From NCBI RefSeq assembly GCF_014696675.1, contig NZ_JACJQN010000012.1:146024-210023 (forward strand): a stretch of DNA of 64,000 bases, written 5' to 3'. The notes under the pieces are model-generated. The model saw only the letters and a list, made by a program, of their open reading frames with translations. It did no database searches and was not told the origin of the DNA. The DNA is from Phormidium tenue FACHB-1052. GTDB lineage: Bacteria > Cyanobacteriota > Cyanobacteriia > Phormidesmidales > Phormidesmidaceae. A program made the translations under genes and the position numbers. Shown piece by piece: positions 25,883 to 38,260 of this stretch. Each line of letters starts with the position of its first letter. Position 1 is the first letter of the stretch.

Positions 25883-26530
25883 AGGGCGCTGCCTTCATAA
25901 GGGGACATGAACTGTAGCGATCGCGGCGGGACGCAACCCAGCCAACCGGCGTTGAAGCCAGCTGTGGGGATAGGCGGCTATAAAGCCACCCATAGTAGCC
26001 AGGCAGGAAAAACTCAACGCCTGCCAATACAACATTCTGTTTGGTAAAAGAACATAGGAACCAACCTGAGCTAACTCTGCCCAGGGCAAAACTGGAGTGC
26101 TATAGGTCAACCTGGAGAAACCCAGAGGTCGGCCTTTCGGGCCGGGGAGCGCGGTACTCGGCTCTGCCAGTCGCATCATTTTGCCGAACTCCTCGGATAC
26201 TGTCAATCTTGCCTTATGGGCCTGTTTGAGCTAGTGCCCCTAGGGTACCCACGATAGAGTGGGAGTTCTGGCGATCCCCAGGCGGCGACAGGTGGGCAGG
26301 CACCAGACTAGGCGATCGCCGCTGGCGAAGATACCGTTTTCCCCAGGGCAGCTCAAGCCTATGTTCCAATGTAGAACTCTGGGGAAAACCTGGGGAAAAG
26401 TCGGCTAAGCCTGGGGAAAGCCTGGGGAAAATTCCCGCAGAATATTTTTTTTTGTAACTTTTTAGCGGCATGCCTATTGACAATAACCTGAGGCACTGCT
26501 CTAGCCGACGATTCGGCCCTTTGGGCGATA
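25883..26530. other. Long gap with CTGGGGAAA boxes and a GC hairpin
   Basis: No convincing gene. It contains a GC hairpin (GGTCGGCC-TTTCG-GGCCGGGG, about 26126-26147) and the repeated CTGGGGAAA boxes described separately. A 103-codon minus-strand frame (25895-26206) has no family features. Confidence 0.4.
26337..26431. repeat. Five copies of a CTGGGGAAA box
   Basis: Direct copies of CTGGGGAAA start at 26379, 26390, 26411 and 26422 (spacing 11, 21, 11), and an inverted copy, TTTTCCCCAG, lies at 26337-26346. The spacing is close to whole turns of the helix, as in operator or iteron arrays, but no nearby gene explains it. Confidence 0.7.
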
Positions 26531-27085
26531 TTAATCCTTTGTATCAATTGCGCGACGGGCGGGCACCGCGCCATCAAGGGCCAGGGGAGAGGGGGCCACA
26601 GGGGGCCAGCGCACGTCCCATAAGGCCCAGCTGGCGGACAGCAGCAGCAGCCCAATCACCAGGGTGCGCCAGGGCAGGACGCTGCCAGGGCTAGACCAGC
26701 TCAGGCGGGGGCTGCCCTCGCCTGCGACAAACTGGCGCAGTTGCTCGTTTAGGGCCGCCGCCGACAGCGGTGTACGCACCTCTGGCAGCGTGATCTGATG
26801 ATTTGCTCCCAGCAGCGTTAGCCGGTGACAAAAGCGCACGCCGCCGTGGGGATTGTTGTCGCACAGCTCTGAAGCTATGGCTACATCGTCGAGCAAAAAG
26901 CTTTGGCTCAGCAGCCAGGCCCAGGGGGGCGGCAGGGTGGCTCGGCAGTAGACTTGACTGGGAGCGGCGCGATCGCACACCACAGCGCTAGGGGCGGGCC
27001 AACTCGCGCCCCACAGCCCTAGCAGCAGCAGGCAGAGCACCACCACCACCGGTATCTGCCGTAGTCTCAATCTCCAGTTGCCCAT
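26531..27085 (-). CDS. Small membrane protein of unknown function
   Basis: A protein of about 184 residues from MGNWRLR (ATG at 27085; frame open to 27103). It has two membrane segments, VVVVLCLLLLGLWGASW near the N-terminus and TLVIGLLLLSASWALWDV near 145-160, with a roughly 100-residue soluble part between them holding four cysteines (VVCDRAAPSQVYCR, SELCDN, RFCHRL) that may form disulfides on the lumenal or periplasmic side. I do not recognise the family. Confidence 0.6.
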   Translation of the reverse strand: MGNWRLRLRQIPVVVVLCLLLLGLWGASWPAPSAVVCDRAAPSQVYCRATLPPPWAWLLSQSFLLDDVAIASELCDNNPHGGVRFCHRLTLLGANHQITLPEVRTPLSAAALNEQLRQFVAGEGSPRLSWSSPGSVLPWRTLVIGLLLLSASWALWDVRWPPVAPSPLALDGAVPARRAIDTKD

Positions 27086-27251
27086 TGTGGTTTTTTCCTG
27101 CACCCTAGTTTAGGGCTTGTCTGTACCCCTTTATTTCATCCTGACATAGGGTCAGCCGCCCGCCCCTTGCGCCCACGGCCAGATTAGGGCATGCTCAGCC
27201 ATAGTTTGGGGCAAAATCCCCGATCGCACTATCCTTTAGCGCAGATACACC

Positions 27252-27932
27252 ATGGGCAAGCACATCGTCATCACCGGAGTAAGCCAGGGGCTGGGTCGAG
27301 CTATGGTCGATGGCTTTGTCGCGGCGGGCCATCGGGTATCGGGCTGTGCTCGCCGGGCCGAGGCCATCGCTGAGCTGACGACGCAGTACCCTGCCCCCCA
27401 TCACTTCACGGCAGTCGATATTCGCGACGACGCAGCGGTAGCCGCCTGGGTTGGGGATGCGATCGCCGCCAATGGCCTGCCCGACCTAGTGATCAACAAT
27501 GCGGGTCTGGTCAACCATCCAGCCCCGTTGTGGAGCGTGCCCGCCGCCGAGTTTGAGGCGGTGATTGCGGTCAACCTCAACGGCACCGTCAATGTCATTC
27601 GCCACTTTGCGCCGCCCATGGTCGAGCAGCGATCGGGCATTTTCGTCAACTTCAGCTCCGGCTGGGGGCGCTCGACCTCGCCAGAGTTTGCCCCCTACTG
27701 CGCCACCAAGTGGGGAGTAGAAGGGCTGACCCAGGCTTTCTCGCAGGAGCTACCTGAGGGTATGGCGGCAGTAGCCCTCAACCCCGGCATCATTCACACC
27801 GCCATGCTCGAAACCTGCTACGGCGACGATGCCGCTACTTATACCCCCATTACCACCTGGGTCAAGGCAGCGGTGCCCTACATCCTCAGCCTTCAGCCCT
27901 CGGACAATGGGCGCGCGTTGACGGTGCCTTAG
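27252..27932 (+). CDS. Short-chain dehydrogenase/reductase
   Basis: A 226-residue classical SDR oxidoreductase with the NAD(P)-binding TGVSQGLGRAM (Gly-rich) motif at the start, the NNAGLV motif, the catalytic Ser in NFSSGWG and the YCATK active-site Tyr/Lys. The substrate is unknown. It stands divergent from the small membrane protein and convergent with the signalling operon. Confidence 0.92.
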   Translation: MGKHIVITGVSQGLGRAMVDGFVAAGHRVSGCARRAEAIAELTTQYPAPHHFTAVDIRDDAAVAAWVGDAIAANGLPDLVINNAGLVNHPAPLWSVPAAEFEAVIAVNLNGTVNVIRHFAPPMVEQRSGIFVNFSSGWGRSTSPEFAPYCATKWGVEGLTQAFSQELPEGMAAVALNPGIIHTAMLETCYGDDAATYTPITTWVKAAVPYILSLQPSDNGRALTVP

Positions 27933-28005
27933 GGGAGTGGGGGAGTAGGGGGGTGAAAAGATTTGGCCCTGCCCGGATTTTCTCTGCCTCGCTCACTGTC
28001 TCGGC

Positions 28006-29967
28006 TCACTCGCTTTCACAGCGGCCCAGGCTGACCTGGCGGGCCAAACCTGCTTGCCGATGGGTCTTAGGCTTCAGCGCTTCATCGACAACTTGAAGTA
28101 GTTCGTCAACGGTGTAGGGCTTGGGTAGAAAACTTTGAGTTTCGAGCACAGAAGAGGTCGGCTCAGCATTGGGATGCGGCAGGCCGCTGACCGCAATTAT
28201 CTGCACCTGAGGATTGAGTTTGTGCAGAATTCGGCAGGTGGTAGCCCCGTCTAAAGCGGGCATCATTAAGTCCATGATCACCAGGCGAATGTCGGATTGA
28301 TGTTGAACGTAGAGGGCGATCGCATCGAGACCATCACAGGCCGTTACAACACGATAGTTGTAGGCCTCTAGGGTGGCTTTAGTCACCTCCCGAATGGGGG
28401 CTTCATCATCGACGACCAAAATCAGCTCTTGATTGCCGATCCAGACTTCAGCAGGACTCTGCGCTGGGGGGTCAGCAGCCATCACCGCCGGCAGGAAAAT
28501 TTTGAACTCAGTGCCTTGATTGGGCAGGCTGGAGACGGTAATAAAGCCGTGATGGCTCTTCACAATTCCTAGCACGGTTGACAGACCCAACCCGGTACCT
28601 TTGCCAATTTCTTTAGACGTGAAGAACGGTTCAAAAATGCGATCGAGCAGCTCAGGCGCAATACCGCAGCCGCGATCGGCAACGGTAATGGCAACATAGT
28701 TTCCGCTTTTAGCATCCAGATTGGTGCGGGTGTAAGCTTCGTCTAAGGTCAGGTTTTCTGCCGCGATTTTCAGGGTTCCCCCCTGGGGCATGGCATCGCG
28801 GGCATTAACGCATAAATTCATCAGCACTTGGTGAAGTTGGGTGGCGTTGCCCACAACGGGCCACAGATCCCTACAGATATCTACCCGCAGCTCAATAGAT
28901 TTAGGAAACGTGCCGCGAATAATCTGTTGAATTTCGCGAATTAAATGTCCCGATTGCAAAATCGTATTTTTGCCTTCACCTCCCCGAGCAAAGGACAACA
29001 CCTGCTTGATAATATCGCCACCGCGTCGAGCATTGATCTCTAAAAGCTGGAGCAGTTCTAGGCTGCGTTCATCCTGATGGAATGCCTCCATCTGTAGGAG
29101 TTGAGAGGTGGCTAAAACGGGAGTTAAAATGTTGTTGAGATCGTGGGCAATGCCGCTGGCCAAGGTGCCGATACTCTCTAGGCGCTGGGCGCGAAAAAAC
29201 TGTGCCTCTAGCTGTTTTTTGCTAGTAATGTCGGTGCTAACCACCAGAATGAATTGGGGTTGACCGTCATCATCGCGCACCAGAGTCCATCGACTTTCAA
29301 CGATGATGGCTTGCCCGGTTTTAGTAACTTGATTGAGTTCTCCGTGCCACTCATGATCGAGCATGAGCTGCTGCTGAACCTGCTGTATTTGCACCAGATT
29401 ATCGTCAGCATAGAGCAGCTCGGTGGTTTTTTGCCCCAGGGCCTCTGCCGCCGTCCACCCGTACAGCCGCTCAGCACCCCGACTCCAAAACAAAATCTGG
29501 TTTTGTGGGTCGCGAACGAGAATAGCGTCGGTGGCAATATCGAGCAGCGCCGCTTGCTCGCGGATTTTTTGCTCTGCCCGTTTGCGTTCAATAGCATAGC
29601 GAATGGAGCGCACCAGCAGCTCGCCAGTGATCTGGCCTTTGACTAGGTAATCTTGGGCTCCGGCCTGCACAGCGTTAAGCGCTAAGGTTTCGTCATTGAG
29701 ACCGGTGGTGACGATGATCGGGGTCTTGCGCTCCTGCTGGTGCAGCTGGGTGAAGGTGGCAAACCCTTGACTGTCGGGCAAAAAAAGGTCTAGCAGCACA
29801 ACGTCAAAGGTAGTCTGCTTGAGATACTGCATGCCCTGACTTAAGCTGTCGGCGTAGTCGAGCTGAATGGCAACCGAAGTCACCTCCCGCAGCAGCTCTT
29901 GCATCAGCCGTCGATCGCCGGGGTTATCCTCAATCAGCAAAACGTGGATGGGGGCTTGGGAAACCAT
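28006..29967 (-). CDS. Hybrid sensor: REC-PAS-histidine kinase-REC
   Basis: A 653-residue hybrid signalling protein. In order: a receiver domain (about 7-125, phospho-Asp in [14 protein letters not shown]), a PAS domain (about 140-255, [27 protein letters not shown]), a HisKA-type dimerisation helix with [17 protein letters not shown], an ATPase domain (N-box [16 protein letters not shown]-box [20 protein letters not shown] and GTGLGLS) and a C-terminal receiver (about 510-630, [13 protein letters not shown]). The HDLNN form is that of hybrids with a following receiver. Last gene of the four-gene operon, 3 bases after the Rcp1-like gene. Confidence 0.94.
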   Translation of the reverse strand: MVSQAPIHVLLIEDNPGDRRLMQELLREVTSVAIQLDYADSLSQGMQYLKQTTFDVVLLDLFLPDSQGFATFTQLHQQERKTPIIVTTGLNDETLALNAVQAGAQDYLVKGQITGELLVRSIRYAIERKRAEQKIREQAALLDIATDAILVRDPQNQILFWSRGAERLYGWTAAEALGQKTTELLYADDNLVQIQQVQQQLMLDHEWHGELNQVTKTGQAIIVESRWTLVRDDDGQPQFILVVSTDITSKKQLEAQFFRAQRLESIGTLASGIAHDLNNILTPVLATSQLLQMEAFHQDERSLELLQLLEINARRGGDIIKQVLSFARGGEGKNTILQSGHLIREIQQIIRGTFPKSIELRVDICRDLWPVVGNATQLHQVLMNLCVNARDAMPQGGTLKIAAENLTLDEAYTRTNLDAKSGNYVAITVADRGCGIAPELLDRIFEPFFTSKEIGKGTGLGLSTVLGIVKSHHGFITVSSLPNQGTEFKIFLPAVMAADPPAQSPAEVWIGNQELILVVDDEAPIREVTKATLEAYNYRVVTACDGLDAIALYVQHQSDIRLVIMDLMMPALDGATTCRILHKLNPQVQIIAVSGLPHPNAEPTSSVLETQSFLPKPYTVDELLQVVDEALKPKTHRQAGLARQVSLGRCESE

Positions 29968-29970
29968 GGG

Positions 29971-30423
29971 TCACTCCGACGGCAGTTCAACGGCAGACAA
30001 CCAGAAGTCTTCAATGGACTTGATGCTTCGACTAAACTGCTCCAGATCGATGGGTTTGGTGATATAGCAGTTGGCGTGGAGGTCGTAGGCGCGATTGATA
30101 TCGTCCTCGGCCTGGGAGCTGGTAAAGACAATCACCGGAATGTGCCTGAGCACAGCACTGGTTTTAATTATCCTCAGCACATCTAAGCCGCAGCGGCGGG
30201 GTAGGTTTAGATCCAGCAGCACCAGGTTGGGATGGGGCGCATGGCGGTAGGGAGCCATGTGGTTCAAAAATGCGATCGCCTTCTCACCGTCATCCACCAC
30301 GCTCAGGTGATTGCGAATCGAGCCTTCCTTCAGCACTTCCTGCATCAGCCGGATATCGCCGGGGTTATCTTCCACGAGCAAAATTTCGATGGGATGTACC
30401 ACGCTTCTGGACGGCACCATCAT
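29971..30423 (-). CDS. Rcp1-like single-domain response regulator
   Basis: A 150-residue receiver with the Rcp1/CphA-partner form: EILLVEDNPGDIRLMQEVLKE, phospho-Asp in LVLLDLNLPRRCGLDVLR, VFTSSQAEDD and CYITKP. Rcp1-type proteins are phosphorylated by phytochrome-like kinases. It overlaps the upstream REC-GAF kinase by ATGA and is followed by the hybrid kinase after 3 bases, so it is probably the shared phosphate shuttle of the operon. Confidence 0.93.
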   Translation of the reverse strand: MMVPSRSVVHPIEILLVEDNPGDIRLMQEVLKEGSIRNHLSVVDDGEKAIAFLNHMAPYRHAPHPNLVLLDLNLPRRCGLDVLRIIKTSAVLRHIPVIVFTSSQAEDDINRAYDLHANCYITKPIDLEQFSRSIKSIEDFWLSAVELPSE

Positions 30424-32111
30424 GTCATGCCTCCCTGGGAAATGGTGAAGTAGAAGGTTGATCCTTGGTTCAACTCAGCCTCCACCCAAATTTTACCGCC
30501 GTGCCGCTCCACGATTTTTTTGCACACCGCCAGCCCAATGCCCGTGCCTGGATAGTGAGTGCGGTTATTGAGCCGTTGAAAGATGACAAAGATCTGGTCA
30601 GCGTACTGGGGGTCGAGGCCAATGCCATTATCCTGGACGGAAAACAGCCAGGCATCTTCCATTTGGCTGACCGCAATCGCAATGCGAACGGGAGCCTCAC
30701 CGCGAAACTTAATCCCATTGCCGATCAGATTTTGGAATAGCTGGATTAGCTGGGTGGGGTCAGCCTGGAGCTGGGGTAAGTCTGGGTAGGTGACGACGGC
30801 TCCACTTTCGTCGATCGCGAGCTTGAGATTGGCGATCGCCTGCTCAACGGCAGCAGTGCAGCTAGTGAGTTCAAAGGCGTGCCCCCGAGTGCCAATACGC
30901 GAATAGGTCAGCAGGTCGTTGATCAGGGTGCGCATCCGCAGGGCCCCATCGACGGCAAACTGAATAAAGTCGTCGGCGTCGGCGTCAAGCTGGCCTTTGT
31001 AGCGGCGCTCCAGCAGTTGTAGGTAGCTGGTGACCATGCGCAGCGGCTCTTGCAGATCGTGGGAGGCAATGTAGGCAAACTGCTGGAGTTCAGCGTTGGA
31101 GCGGGCTAGCTCTTGGCGCTGGAGGGTCTCCTGTTCTAGGAGCTGGGCCTGGGTGAGGGCGATCGCAATTTGGTCGGCAAGCTGCTGGAGCAACTCGGTT
31201 TCAAAAACCGTCCACTGTCGGGGGCCAGCACATTGGTGAGCAATCAGCAGGCCCCACAGGTCGCCCTGGGCGAGAATAGGCACCACCAGCTTGGCCTGCA
31301 CCGCCAACTGCCGCAAAAAATCGACCAGGCAGGGCGCGACGTGATCTTGGGCCACATCGACTAAGCTGCGGATCCGCCCCCGGCGGTACAGTTCCTTAGA
31401 TTCGATCGGGAACACCTCTTGGGGAAACACCATGCCGAGAACCTGGGGAAAACCGGGCTGCACCGCCTCAGCCACGCCGCTGCCGGTGCCATCGGGCCAG
31501 AGGCGATAGATCAGCACTCGGTCGGCCTGGAGAATGGTTTTAACCTCGGTGACCGCCGTTTGCAGAATGTCGTCGATCTGCAAGGACTGGCGAATCTTGA
31601 GGGTGACATCGGCGAATAGGTGCGATCGCTGATTTTGGCGCTGCAGGGCGGCCTCGGCCTCGGTGCGCTCCTGCACTTCGCGCTCTAGCTGCATGTTTTG
31701 GGCTTGCAGCAGTTGAGTCAGGCTCTGGAGGCGCAGGTGGGTCTTCACCCGGGCCAGCACCTCTTCGTACTGTAACGGTTTGGTGATGAAATCCACTGCC
31801 CCCAGGGCCAAACCTTTTACCTTGTCCGTGGTTTCCGTCAGGGCAGTCAGAAAGATGACCGGAATGGCGGCGGTGGTTTCCTGCTGCTTTAGGCGACGAC
31901 AGGTTTCAAAGCCATCCATACCCGGCATCAAAATGTCGAGCAAAATTAAGTCTGGATCGGCGTACTGGGCCTTTTCCAGGGCGCTTTCGCCATCCTCAGC
32001 AAACAGGACTTTGAACCCGGCATTGTTCAAAAAATCGAACAGCACATCTAGGTTGGTCGGGGTGTCATCCACTACAAGAATGGTGGCGGTTTTGGCGGTG
32101 TCCTCGCTCAT
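30420..32111 (-). CDS. REC-GAF-histidine kinase
   Basis: A 563-residue kinase: receiver (about 10-128, [13 protein letters not shown]), a coiled-coil linker, a GAF domain (about 165-330, with [18 protein letters not shown], typical of phytochrome-like GAFs), a HisKA helix with [14 protein letters not shown] and a HATPase domain ([35 protein letters not shown]). No bilin-binding Cys is obvious in the GAF, so light sensing is not supported. Joined by ATGA overlaps to both neighbours. Confidence 0.93.
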   Translation of the reverse strand: MSEDTAKTATILVVDDTPTNLDVLFDFLNNAGFKVLFAEDGESALEKAQYADPDLILLDILMPGMDGFETCRRLKQQETTAAIPVIFLTALTETTDKVKGLALGAVDFITKPLQYEEVLARVKTHLRLQSLTQLLQAQNMQLEREVQERTEAEAALQRQNQRSHLFADVTLKIRQSLQIDDILQTAVTEVKTILQADRVLIYRLWPDGTGSGVAEAVQPGFPQVLGMVFPQEVFPIESKELYRRGRIRSLVDVAQDHVAPCLVDFLRQLAVQAKLVVPILAQGDLWGLLIAHQCAGPRQWTVFETELLQQLADQIAIALTQAQLLEQETLQRQELARSNAELQQFAYIASHDLQEPLRMVTSYLQLLERRYKGQLDADADDFIQFAVDGALRMRTLINDLLTYSRIGTRGHAFELTSCTAAVEQAIANLKLAIDESGAVVTYPDLPQLQADPTQLIQLFQNLIGNGIKFRGEAPVRIAIAVSQMEDAWLFSVQDNGIGLDPQYADQIFVIFQRLNNRTHYPGTGIGLAVCKKIVERHGGKIWVEAELNQGSTFYFTISQGGMT

Positions 32112-35100
32112 GCCGGTGGTTGGTAGCGTTTAATCAGGTCGATGGCCTGTCTTCCCTTATAGCTTAGGGCTAACTGCTTGAGCTGAGTGGTAAACGGAGC
32201 CCACTGCTGCTGCTGCTGTTCAATGCGCTCGGCATAGGCCACGACGCCTTTGAGATCTCCCATCAGAGCGAGGTTGAGCAGGGTGTCGAGTTCAGACTCG
32301 GGGGGAATAGCGGTGGGGGAGAGGGGGGAAGAGGGGAACTGGGTTAGAGCAGCGGGCAGGGTGGGGGGTAGGGGGTGGGGGGTGGGGTCGTATAACCATT
32401 CCAGACCCAGGTGGAGCTGGAGCTTTGCCAGCAGGGCCGGTTCATGGATGGGCTTGGGCAGAAAATCGTCGCAGCAGGCTAGCTGGCTCTGGCGATAGTC
32501 AAATTCCATCACGCTGGCGGAAATGGCGATCACAACAACGGATTGCAACGCCGGAATTTGTTTTAACCGACGGGTCATTTCAAACCCATCGATCAGCGGC
32601 ATCACCAGGTCGACCAGTACGACATCGGGCTGGTGCTGCACCGCCTGGGCCAGCCCCTCCTGGCCATTGGCCGCCTCCAGCAGATGAAAGCCGAGGGGGG
32701 CCAAAAAGTCGATGATCACGGCTCGGTTATAGTCCTTGTCGTCTACCACCAAGACGGTGCGGCGATCGCCCCCATAGCCGACGATCACCTGCCCGGTGGT
32801 CAGGCTGGTCGTCTCGCCCGGCTGAGAGGCCGCCAGGTCGAGATCGAACCAGAACCGGCTGCCCTGACCCAGGTCGCTGCTGACGCAGATGTCGCTGTCC
32901 ATCAGCTGCACCAGCTGACGACTAATCGCTAGCCCCAACCCTGTGCCGTCGGTGTGTCGCCCCGACTCGGGCGTGCGGTGAAACGGGTCGAAGATCTGCG
33001 CCAATTGTTCAGGGGCAATGCCCATGCCCGTATCGACAATTTCAAAGCGAATCAGGTTAGCGGTAGAGGGCGCGGCATGGGCTGCTTCCTGGCGATCGGC
33101 CTCCACATCTCCTCCCCTATCGCCCTTGGGGAACCAAGCCTGGAGAGGGCCGACCTTAAGCGAGACCTGCCCCGCCTCAGTAAACTTGACGGCGTTGCCC
33201 AATAAGTTCAGCAGCACCTGCTGAAGCCGCTTTTCATCGGCATAGACGTACTCGGGCAAGGGCGCGATCGCCTCGTAGGTCAACAAAATCTGCTTCTGGT
33301 TGGCGCGAACCCGGCAGATTTCTACCAGGTTTTCGAGAAAACGGGGCAGGTGAAAAGTCTCCGGGTGCAATTCCATTCTGCGCGCTTCGATTTTCGACAG
33401 ATCGAGCACATCGTTGATCAGCGTCAGCAGGTACTCACCGCAGCGATGAATGACATCGATGCCCTGCCGCTGCGGCTCGGTGAGGGTCTGGTGCTTTTTG
33501 AGCACCTGGCTATAGCCCAAAATACCGTTCAGGGGGGTGCGCAGCTCATGGCTCATGTTGGCGAGAAACTCACTCTTGGCTCTGTTAGCGACCATGGCTG
33601 CCGCTTCGGCCCGCTGCCGCTCCTGAATCTCCTGCTGCAACAGGACGTTCTTGTCCCGCAGTTCTAGGGTGCGATCGCCCACCTTAGCTTCCAAGGTGCG
33701 GTTGGCCTCCTCCAGATCGGCGTAGAGGCGGGCATTTTCAATCGAAATGGCGGCTTGGGCCGCCAGCAGCTGCAAGACCTCCAGCCGATCTGGAGTGAAG
33801 GCACCGGGGGTGAGGTTGTTCTCCAGGTACAGCAGCCCCGTCAGCTTCCCCTGGTGCAGAAGCGGGGCACAGAGAACGGATTTGGGTTGCTGAGCCAGGA
33901 TGTAGGGATCGGTGGCAAACAGGTCTTCGGCGGTGGCATCGCTGAGCACCAGGGCGGTCTGGGTTCTGGCGACATAGTTGACCACCGACAGCGGTAGGGG
34001 TAACGGAGCGCTACTGTCTCGATCGCTCCCGAGTCCGGCCTCACCCTGCTGCACGGCCACCCGGTCATCATCCCCCGTTCCCGAAACGTCACCCGAGACT
34101 TGGCCCGAGGCGGCGATCGCCAACTGTCCATCAGTATCCAGCAGTAAAGCTCCTTGCTCCGCCCCGGCATTTTCCAGGACAATCTGCATCAGTTTGGTGA
34201 GCAGATCGCTCAGCACGATTTCCCCGGACAGGGCTTGGGAGGCCTTGATGACGGTGGCAAGATCAAAGCCTTTGAGCCCGCTCGTAGATACCGAACTGCT
34301 GGTAAGCGAGGCGGTCGTCGGGCCGGGCTCTTGCCTGGATGTTTGGGTGCCCAGGGCGGGATGCTGGGCCTTGAGCGCCTGAGCCTTGGCGATCGCACCC
34401 CAGCGCAGGTAGCCGTAGTAGGCCTCGGCCCGGTAGACCTGGGCCACTTTGTCGCGGCCCTGAGCCTGGTAAAATTCGGCAGCTCGCTCGTTGGCGATCG
34501 CCTCCTCTTGCACATAGCCCTGCTCTCGGGCACCGGCGATGGCGCGATCGTAGTGCTCCATCGCCAGCCAGGGCTGACCCAGCAGGCGGGCCTGCTCCGC
34601 CTCCACCAGATCCAGCTTGTGCTGAAAATTCATCGGCGCATACTGGGCCGATCGCCGCAGGGCCGCCTGGTTCTGCTCAACGCGGCTGAGCACGCTGTCG
34701 AGCGGCAGTTCTCCCGCCGCGACCAGAGCTAGCCTAGCCAGCGAATCGTAGAACTGGAACACCGGCACGACTAAAAATCCCTTCACCCCATCTAGATACT
34801 GTTCAGCCAGGCCCGCGTCCTCTAGAGCCTGGTCATAGTAACCAAACAGGTAGCTGAGGATGAGTTTGTTGAGGTAGAAGTAGTGCAGGCCGGTGCGATC
34901 GTTACCGGCCTTGAGCAGGGGCAGGGCTACCGCCTCCTGGTAAGCATCGCCCTGAAGGTGGCTCGGGTGCTCCGGCGAGTCCATCAAATTCAGCACCGAT
35001 TGCTGCACAATTTGGTTCCAGCCCAGGGCGTTGTCCTGCTTGAGCTGGGCCAGGGTGGTGCTAATCGTCGCCATCTCAGCCGCAAGTTTGGGCAGTTCTT

Positions 35101-38100
35101 GACCCATCAAGTAGGCATGGTGGCAGCGCTGAATCGCCGCATAGCCGCCATATTCTAGCTGGCCGTTTTCGAGACCGCTTTGGTAACCCTCCCACAGCAG
35201 CGTCAGGGTTTCGCGCACGTGGATCTTGCCGTGCAGGGTGCAGGCCCCACCGATAAAGCTAACGCTGGCTTTTAGATCCACCGCGTTAAACTTTTCGACC
35301 ACCTGGAGGGCGAGCTGGCCAAACCGATAGGCCGCTTCACTGTCTTGCAAAATGCCGTTGAGAATCACCCCGTAGCACACGTAGCTGTAGGCGGCAAAGG
35401 GCGAATTACCATAGCGCAGGGAGAGATTGATCTGCTCGCAGATCACCAGCGGAAACAGCATCGGTGCGGCCTGATAACAGGGCGAGCCCAGGCTCGTAAG
35501 CATGCGAATGGTGGCGAGTTTCTCGGCGTCGCTAATGGGAGGGAGGTTGAGCAGGTCAGCGGTGCTTTTGCCCTCCAGATGACCTGCGGTTTGGGCCAGC
35601 ACCCGCTGAATGTCGTCTAGGGTGGGCGATGCCGTCAGGCTCACCCCCAGCCGTTCCAGCGCCTGCAACCCCAGGTGTACCGCTTCTAGCTGTTTTACCT
35701 GGGCCATACAGGCCTGAATTTTGACCTCGTAGACGGTCATGGTGTCCAGGGGCGATCGCCCCTGACGCAACACGATCGCCGCCCAGGCCTCCATCTGGTC
35801 AAAGCCACCGTTCAGGTAGGCCGCCTCAACGGCGGCATTGTGCAGGGCCAGGGTGAGGTCATACTGCTGCTGCCAACTGGTGTCTGGTAACAGCTCCAGG
35901 CCCAAGCTCAGGTAGCGCAGGGCCGAGTCGTAGGCGGCAGCGGCTTTGGCCTTTTGGCCCGCCACCCGGTTGATCTCAGCGATTTGGTAGGCTTCGGCCT
36001 CCGAGGCCAGCAAACCGACGCCGTAGTTGAGCTGATTGGCGATCGCAAAAATGTTGTCATTGCGCTCTGCCGCCGGAATATTTTGCAGCAGCAGTTGACC
36101 AATTTTGAGATGGGTTGACTGCCGTTGCGCCTCTGGAATTAACGAGTAAGCGGCCTGCTGCACCCGGTCGTGCAGAAACCGGTAGACAATCTGAGCGATG
36201 GTTTTTTCTGCCGCTTGCTCAGCCAACCCTTCATCAGGAGTTTTGTCTAAATCCAGCACCAGGGGAATTTTGTAGGCCTGGGTGAGGGGCATCACAAATT
36301 CCGCTTGTAGGGCTTCCCACAGATCGACAGCCGTTTCTGTTTGAGAGGCTTCGTTCACGATCGCCAGCATATCCAGGGAAAATTTATCCCCAATGCAGGC
36401 CGCCAACTTTAACACCTGCTGGGTCTTGGCAGAGAGTTTCTGGATCTGATTCACCATCAGTTCCACCACGTTCTCCGTTATGTCAACGCTCTGCAACACC
36501 GCTTCATCCCAGCACCACTGGCCCTGGTCAAAATCGAACCAAAGCAGCCCGTCCTGGTGCAGCGATTTCAAAATCTGGGTGACAAAGAAGGGGTTGCCCT
36601 GGGTTTTCTTAAAGATCAGCTGGGCCAGAGATTGGGCTTGAGCTGCGTCAGTGTGGAGCGTATCGGCCACCAGCTGATTGACCTCGGGCTGCTCCAGCGG
36701 TTGCAGCACAAGATTGCGCACCGTGGCCCCAGCGGCTTGCATCTGCTCCAGGGTGTGCATTAAGGGGTGGGCTAAGCTCACCTCGTTGTCGCGGTAGGCA
36801 CCCAGCAGCAGCAAATACTGGCTCTCCGGATTCGTCACCAGCAGCTCGATCAGCTTTAGGGAAGGCAGGTCGGCCCACTGCAAGTCATCCAAAAAAATGA
36901 CCAGTGGATGCTCCGGCTGGCTAAACACCCCAATGAACTGCTGGAAAACCCGATTAAACCGATTTTGCGCTTCCGAGGCCCCCAGTTGGGGCACCGCCGG
37001 CTGAGGCCCGATGATCCGCTCAACCTCCGGAATCACCTCCACCACGATCTGGCCATTCGCACCCAGCGCCGCCAGCAGCTTGGCTTTCCACTGGGCGACC
37101 CGGTCGTCACTTTCGGTCAGCAACTGCCGCATCAGTTCTTGAAAGGCCTGGGTCAGCGATGCGTAGGGGCTATTGCGCTTGAACTGGTCAAACTTACCGG
37201 CAATAAAATATCCCCGCTGCCGAGCAATGGGCTTATGAACTTCCTGCACCAGAGAGGTTTTGCCAATCCCCGAATATCCGCTCACCAGCATCAGTTCCGC
37301 CGCTCCGGCACTGACTTGCTCAAACGCGGCCAGCAGGGTGGACACTTCGTTTTCCCGACCGTAGAGAGTTTGGGGAGTAAGAAACTGGCTAAAACAGTCG
37401 AGTTGACCAATGGGGAAAGGGGCGATGGTGCCCGACTCCCGCAGTTGTTGCTGACAGCGCACCAAGTCGGCCTTTAGCCCCAGCGCACTCTGGTAGCGGT
37501 CTTCTGCTGTTTTCTCCAGCAGTTTCATCACCAGATCGGCCAGAGCGGTGGGCAGTTCGGGACGGAGTTGGTCGGGGGCAGCGGGGGTTTTGGCGATGTG
37601 GCAATGCACCAGCTCCAGCGGGTCACTGGTCGGAAAGGGCAGCTGCCCAGTCAGCATTTCGTAGAAGGTCACCCCCAGGGAGTAAAAATCGGCGCGATAG
37701 TCGATCGTCCGATTCATGCGCCCGGTTTGTTCCGGCGAGAGATAGGCTAAGGTTCCTTCGAGCAGTGTGGGACGGCTCGCGGTTGGGTTTTCTCGAGACA
37801 GGCGCGAGGCAATGTCAAAGTCAATCAGTTTGACCTGTCCACTGGCCGGGTGAATCAGGATGTTGCGAGGGTTGATGTCTTTGTGAACAATCTGGCTCTG
37901 GTGTAGTGTCGCCAGCGCAGCGGTGAGCTGGAGGGCAATGGCAAGAAATTCATTGCTGCTCAGCAGACGTTGCTCTAGGTAGTCGCTTAACGCAATGCCG
38001 CCAAAGTCTTCTAGCACCAGCGCGAGCCCATTTTGGTAGGGCTCTAGCGCCAGCGCCTTGATAATCTCTGGGCTATCTAAGCCATCGAGGATGCTGAACT

Positions 38101-38260
38101 CGTGCTTAAGACGCGTGATCTCTTCCAGCGAGGGATAGTCTGCCTTGAGCAGCTTGACCACCACCGGCTGCTCGCCCGACTGGGTCACCCCAGCATAGAC
38201 CCGGGTGCGCGCTCCCTCATGGATGGCCCGTTGGAGGGTATAGCCTGCAATATCCTGCAA
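32108..38260 (-). CDS. Giant Ser/Thr kinase-ATPase-GAF-histidine kinase-receiver protein
   Basis: A 2050-residue multi-domain regulator of the cyanobacterial PknK/HstK type. In order: a Ser/Thr protein kinase (about 1-270; [12 protein letters not shown] catalytic loop; DFD where DFG is usual; [10 protein letters not shown]), a STAND-like ATPase (Walker [11 protein letters not shown] near 325, [12 protein letters not shown]), a long helical TPR-like region to about 1320, a GAF domain (about 1350-1530), a histidine kinase ([17 protein letters not shown] near 1570; [18 protein letters not shown]) and a receiver (about 1833-1950, [13 protein letters not shown]). First gene of a minus-strand operon, joined to the next by ATGA. 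A cytoplasmic integrator of several signals; its input is unknown. Confidence 0.95.
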   Translation of the reverse strand: MQDIAGYTLQRAIHEGARTRVYAGVTQSGEQPVVVKLLKADYPSLEEITRLKHEFSILDGLDSPEIIKALALEPYQNGLALVLEDFGGIALSDYLEQRLLSSNEFLAIALQLTAALATLHQSQIVHKDINPRNILIHPASGQVKLIDFDIASRLSRENPTASRPTLLEGTLAYLSPEQTGRMNRTIDYRADFYSLGVTFYEMLTGQLPFPTSDPLELVHCHIAKTPAAPDQLRPELPTALADLVMKLLEKTAEDRYQSALGLKADLVRCQQQLRESGTIAPFPIGQLDCFSQFLTPQTLYGRENEVSTLLAAFEQVSAGAAELMLVSGYSGIGKTSLVQEVHKPIARQRGYFIAGKFDQFKRNSPYASLTQAFQELMRQLLTESDDRVAQWKAKLLAALGANGQIVVEVIPEVERIIGPQPAVPQLGASEAQNRFNRVFQQFIGVFSQPEHPLVIFLDDLQWADLPSLKLIELLVTNPESQYLLLLGAYRDNEVSLAHPLMHTLEQMQAAGATVRNLVLQPLEQPEVNQLVADTLHTDAAQAQSLAQLIFKKTQGNPFFVTQILKSLHQDGLLWFDFDQGQWCWDEAVLQSVDITENVVELMVNQIQKLSAKTQQVLKLAACIGDKFSLDMLAIVNEASQTETAVDLWEALQAEFVMPLTQAYKIPLVLDLDKTPDEGLAEQAAEKTIAQIVYRFLHDRVQQAAYSLIPEAQRQSTHLKIGQLLLQNIPAAERNDNIFAIANQLNYGVGLLASEAEAYQIAEINRVAGQKAKAAAAYDSALRYLSLGLELLPDTSWQQQYDLTLALHNAAVEAAYLNGGFDQMEAWAAIVLRQGRSPLDTMTVYEVKIQACMAQVKQLEAVHLGLQALERLGVSLTASPTLDDIQRVLAQTAGHLEGKSTADLLNLPPISDAEKLATIRMLTSLGSPCYQAAPMLFPLVICEQINLSLRYGNSPFAAYSYVCYGVILNGILQDSEAAYRFGQLALQVVEKFNAVDLKASVSFIGGACTLHGKIHVRETLTLLWEGYQSGLENGQLEYGGYAAIQRCHHAYLMGQELPKLAAEMATISTTLAQLKQDNALGWNQIVQQSVLNLMDSPEHPSHLQGDAYQEAVALPLLKAGNDRTGLHYFYLNKLILSYLFGYYDQALEDAGLAEQYLDGVKGFLVVPVFQFYDSLARLALVAAGELPLDSVLSRVEQNQAALRRSAQYAPMNFQHKLDLVEAEQARLLGQPWLAMEHYDRAIAGAREQGYVQEEAIANERAAEFYQAQGRDKVAQVYRAEAYYGYLRWGAIAKAQALKAQHPALGTQTSRQEPGPTTASLTSSSVSTSGLKGFDLATVIKASQALSGEIVLSDLLTKLMQIVLENAGAEQGALLLDTDGQLAIAASGQVSGDVSGTGDDDRVAVQQGEAGLGSDRDSSAPLPLPLSVVNYVARTQTALVLSDATAEDLFATDPYILAQQPKSVLCAPLLHQGKLTGLLYLENNLTPGAFTPDRLEVLQLLAAQAAISIENARLYADLEEANRTLEAKVGDRTLELRDKNVLLQQEIQERQRAEAAAMVANRAKSEFLANMSHELRTPLNGILGYSQVLKKHQTLTEPQRQGIDVIHRCGEYLLTLINDVLDLSKIEARRMELHPETFHLPRFLENLVEICRVRANQKQILLTYEAIAPLPEYVYADEKRLQQVLLNLLGNAVKFTEAGQVSLKVGPLQAWFPKGDRGGDVEADRQEAAHAAPSTANLIRFEIVDTGMGIAPEQLAQIFDPFHRTPESGRHTDGTGLGLAISRQLVQLMDSDICVSSDLGQGSRFWFDLDLAASQPGETTSLTTGQVIVGYGGDRRTVLVVDDKDYNRAVIIDFLAPLGFHLLEAANGQEGLAQAVQHQPDVVLVDLVMPLIDGFEMTRRLKQIPALQSVVVIAISASVMEFDYRQSQLACCDDFLPKPIHEPALLAKLQLHLGLEWLYDPTPHPLPPTLPAALTQFPSSPLSPTAIPPESELDTLLNLALMGDLKGVVAYAERIEQQQQQWAPFTTQLKQLALSYKGRQAIDLIKRYQPPA

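Noticed and set aside
25895..26206. 103-codon minus-strand frame upstream of DUF2811
   Set aside because: It has no family features, contains a GC hairpin, and has no good start site.
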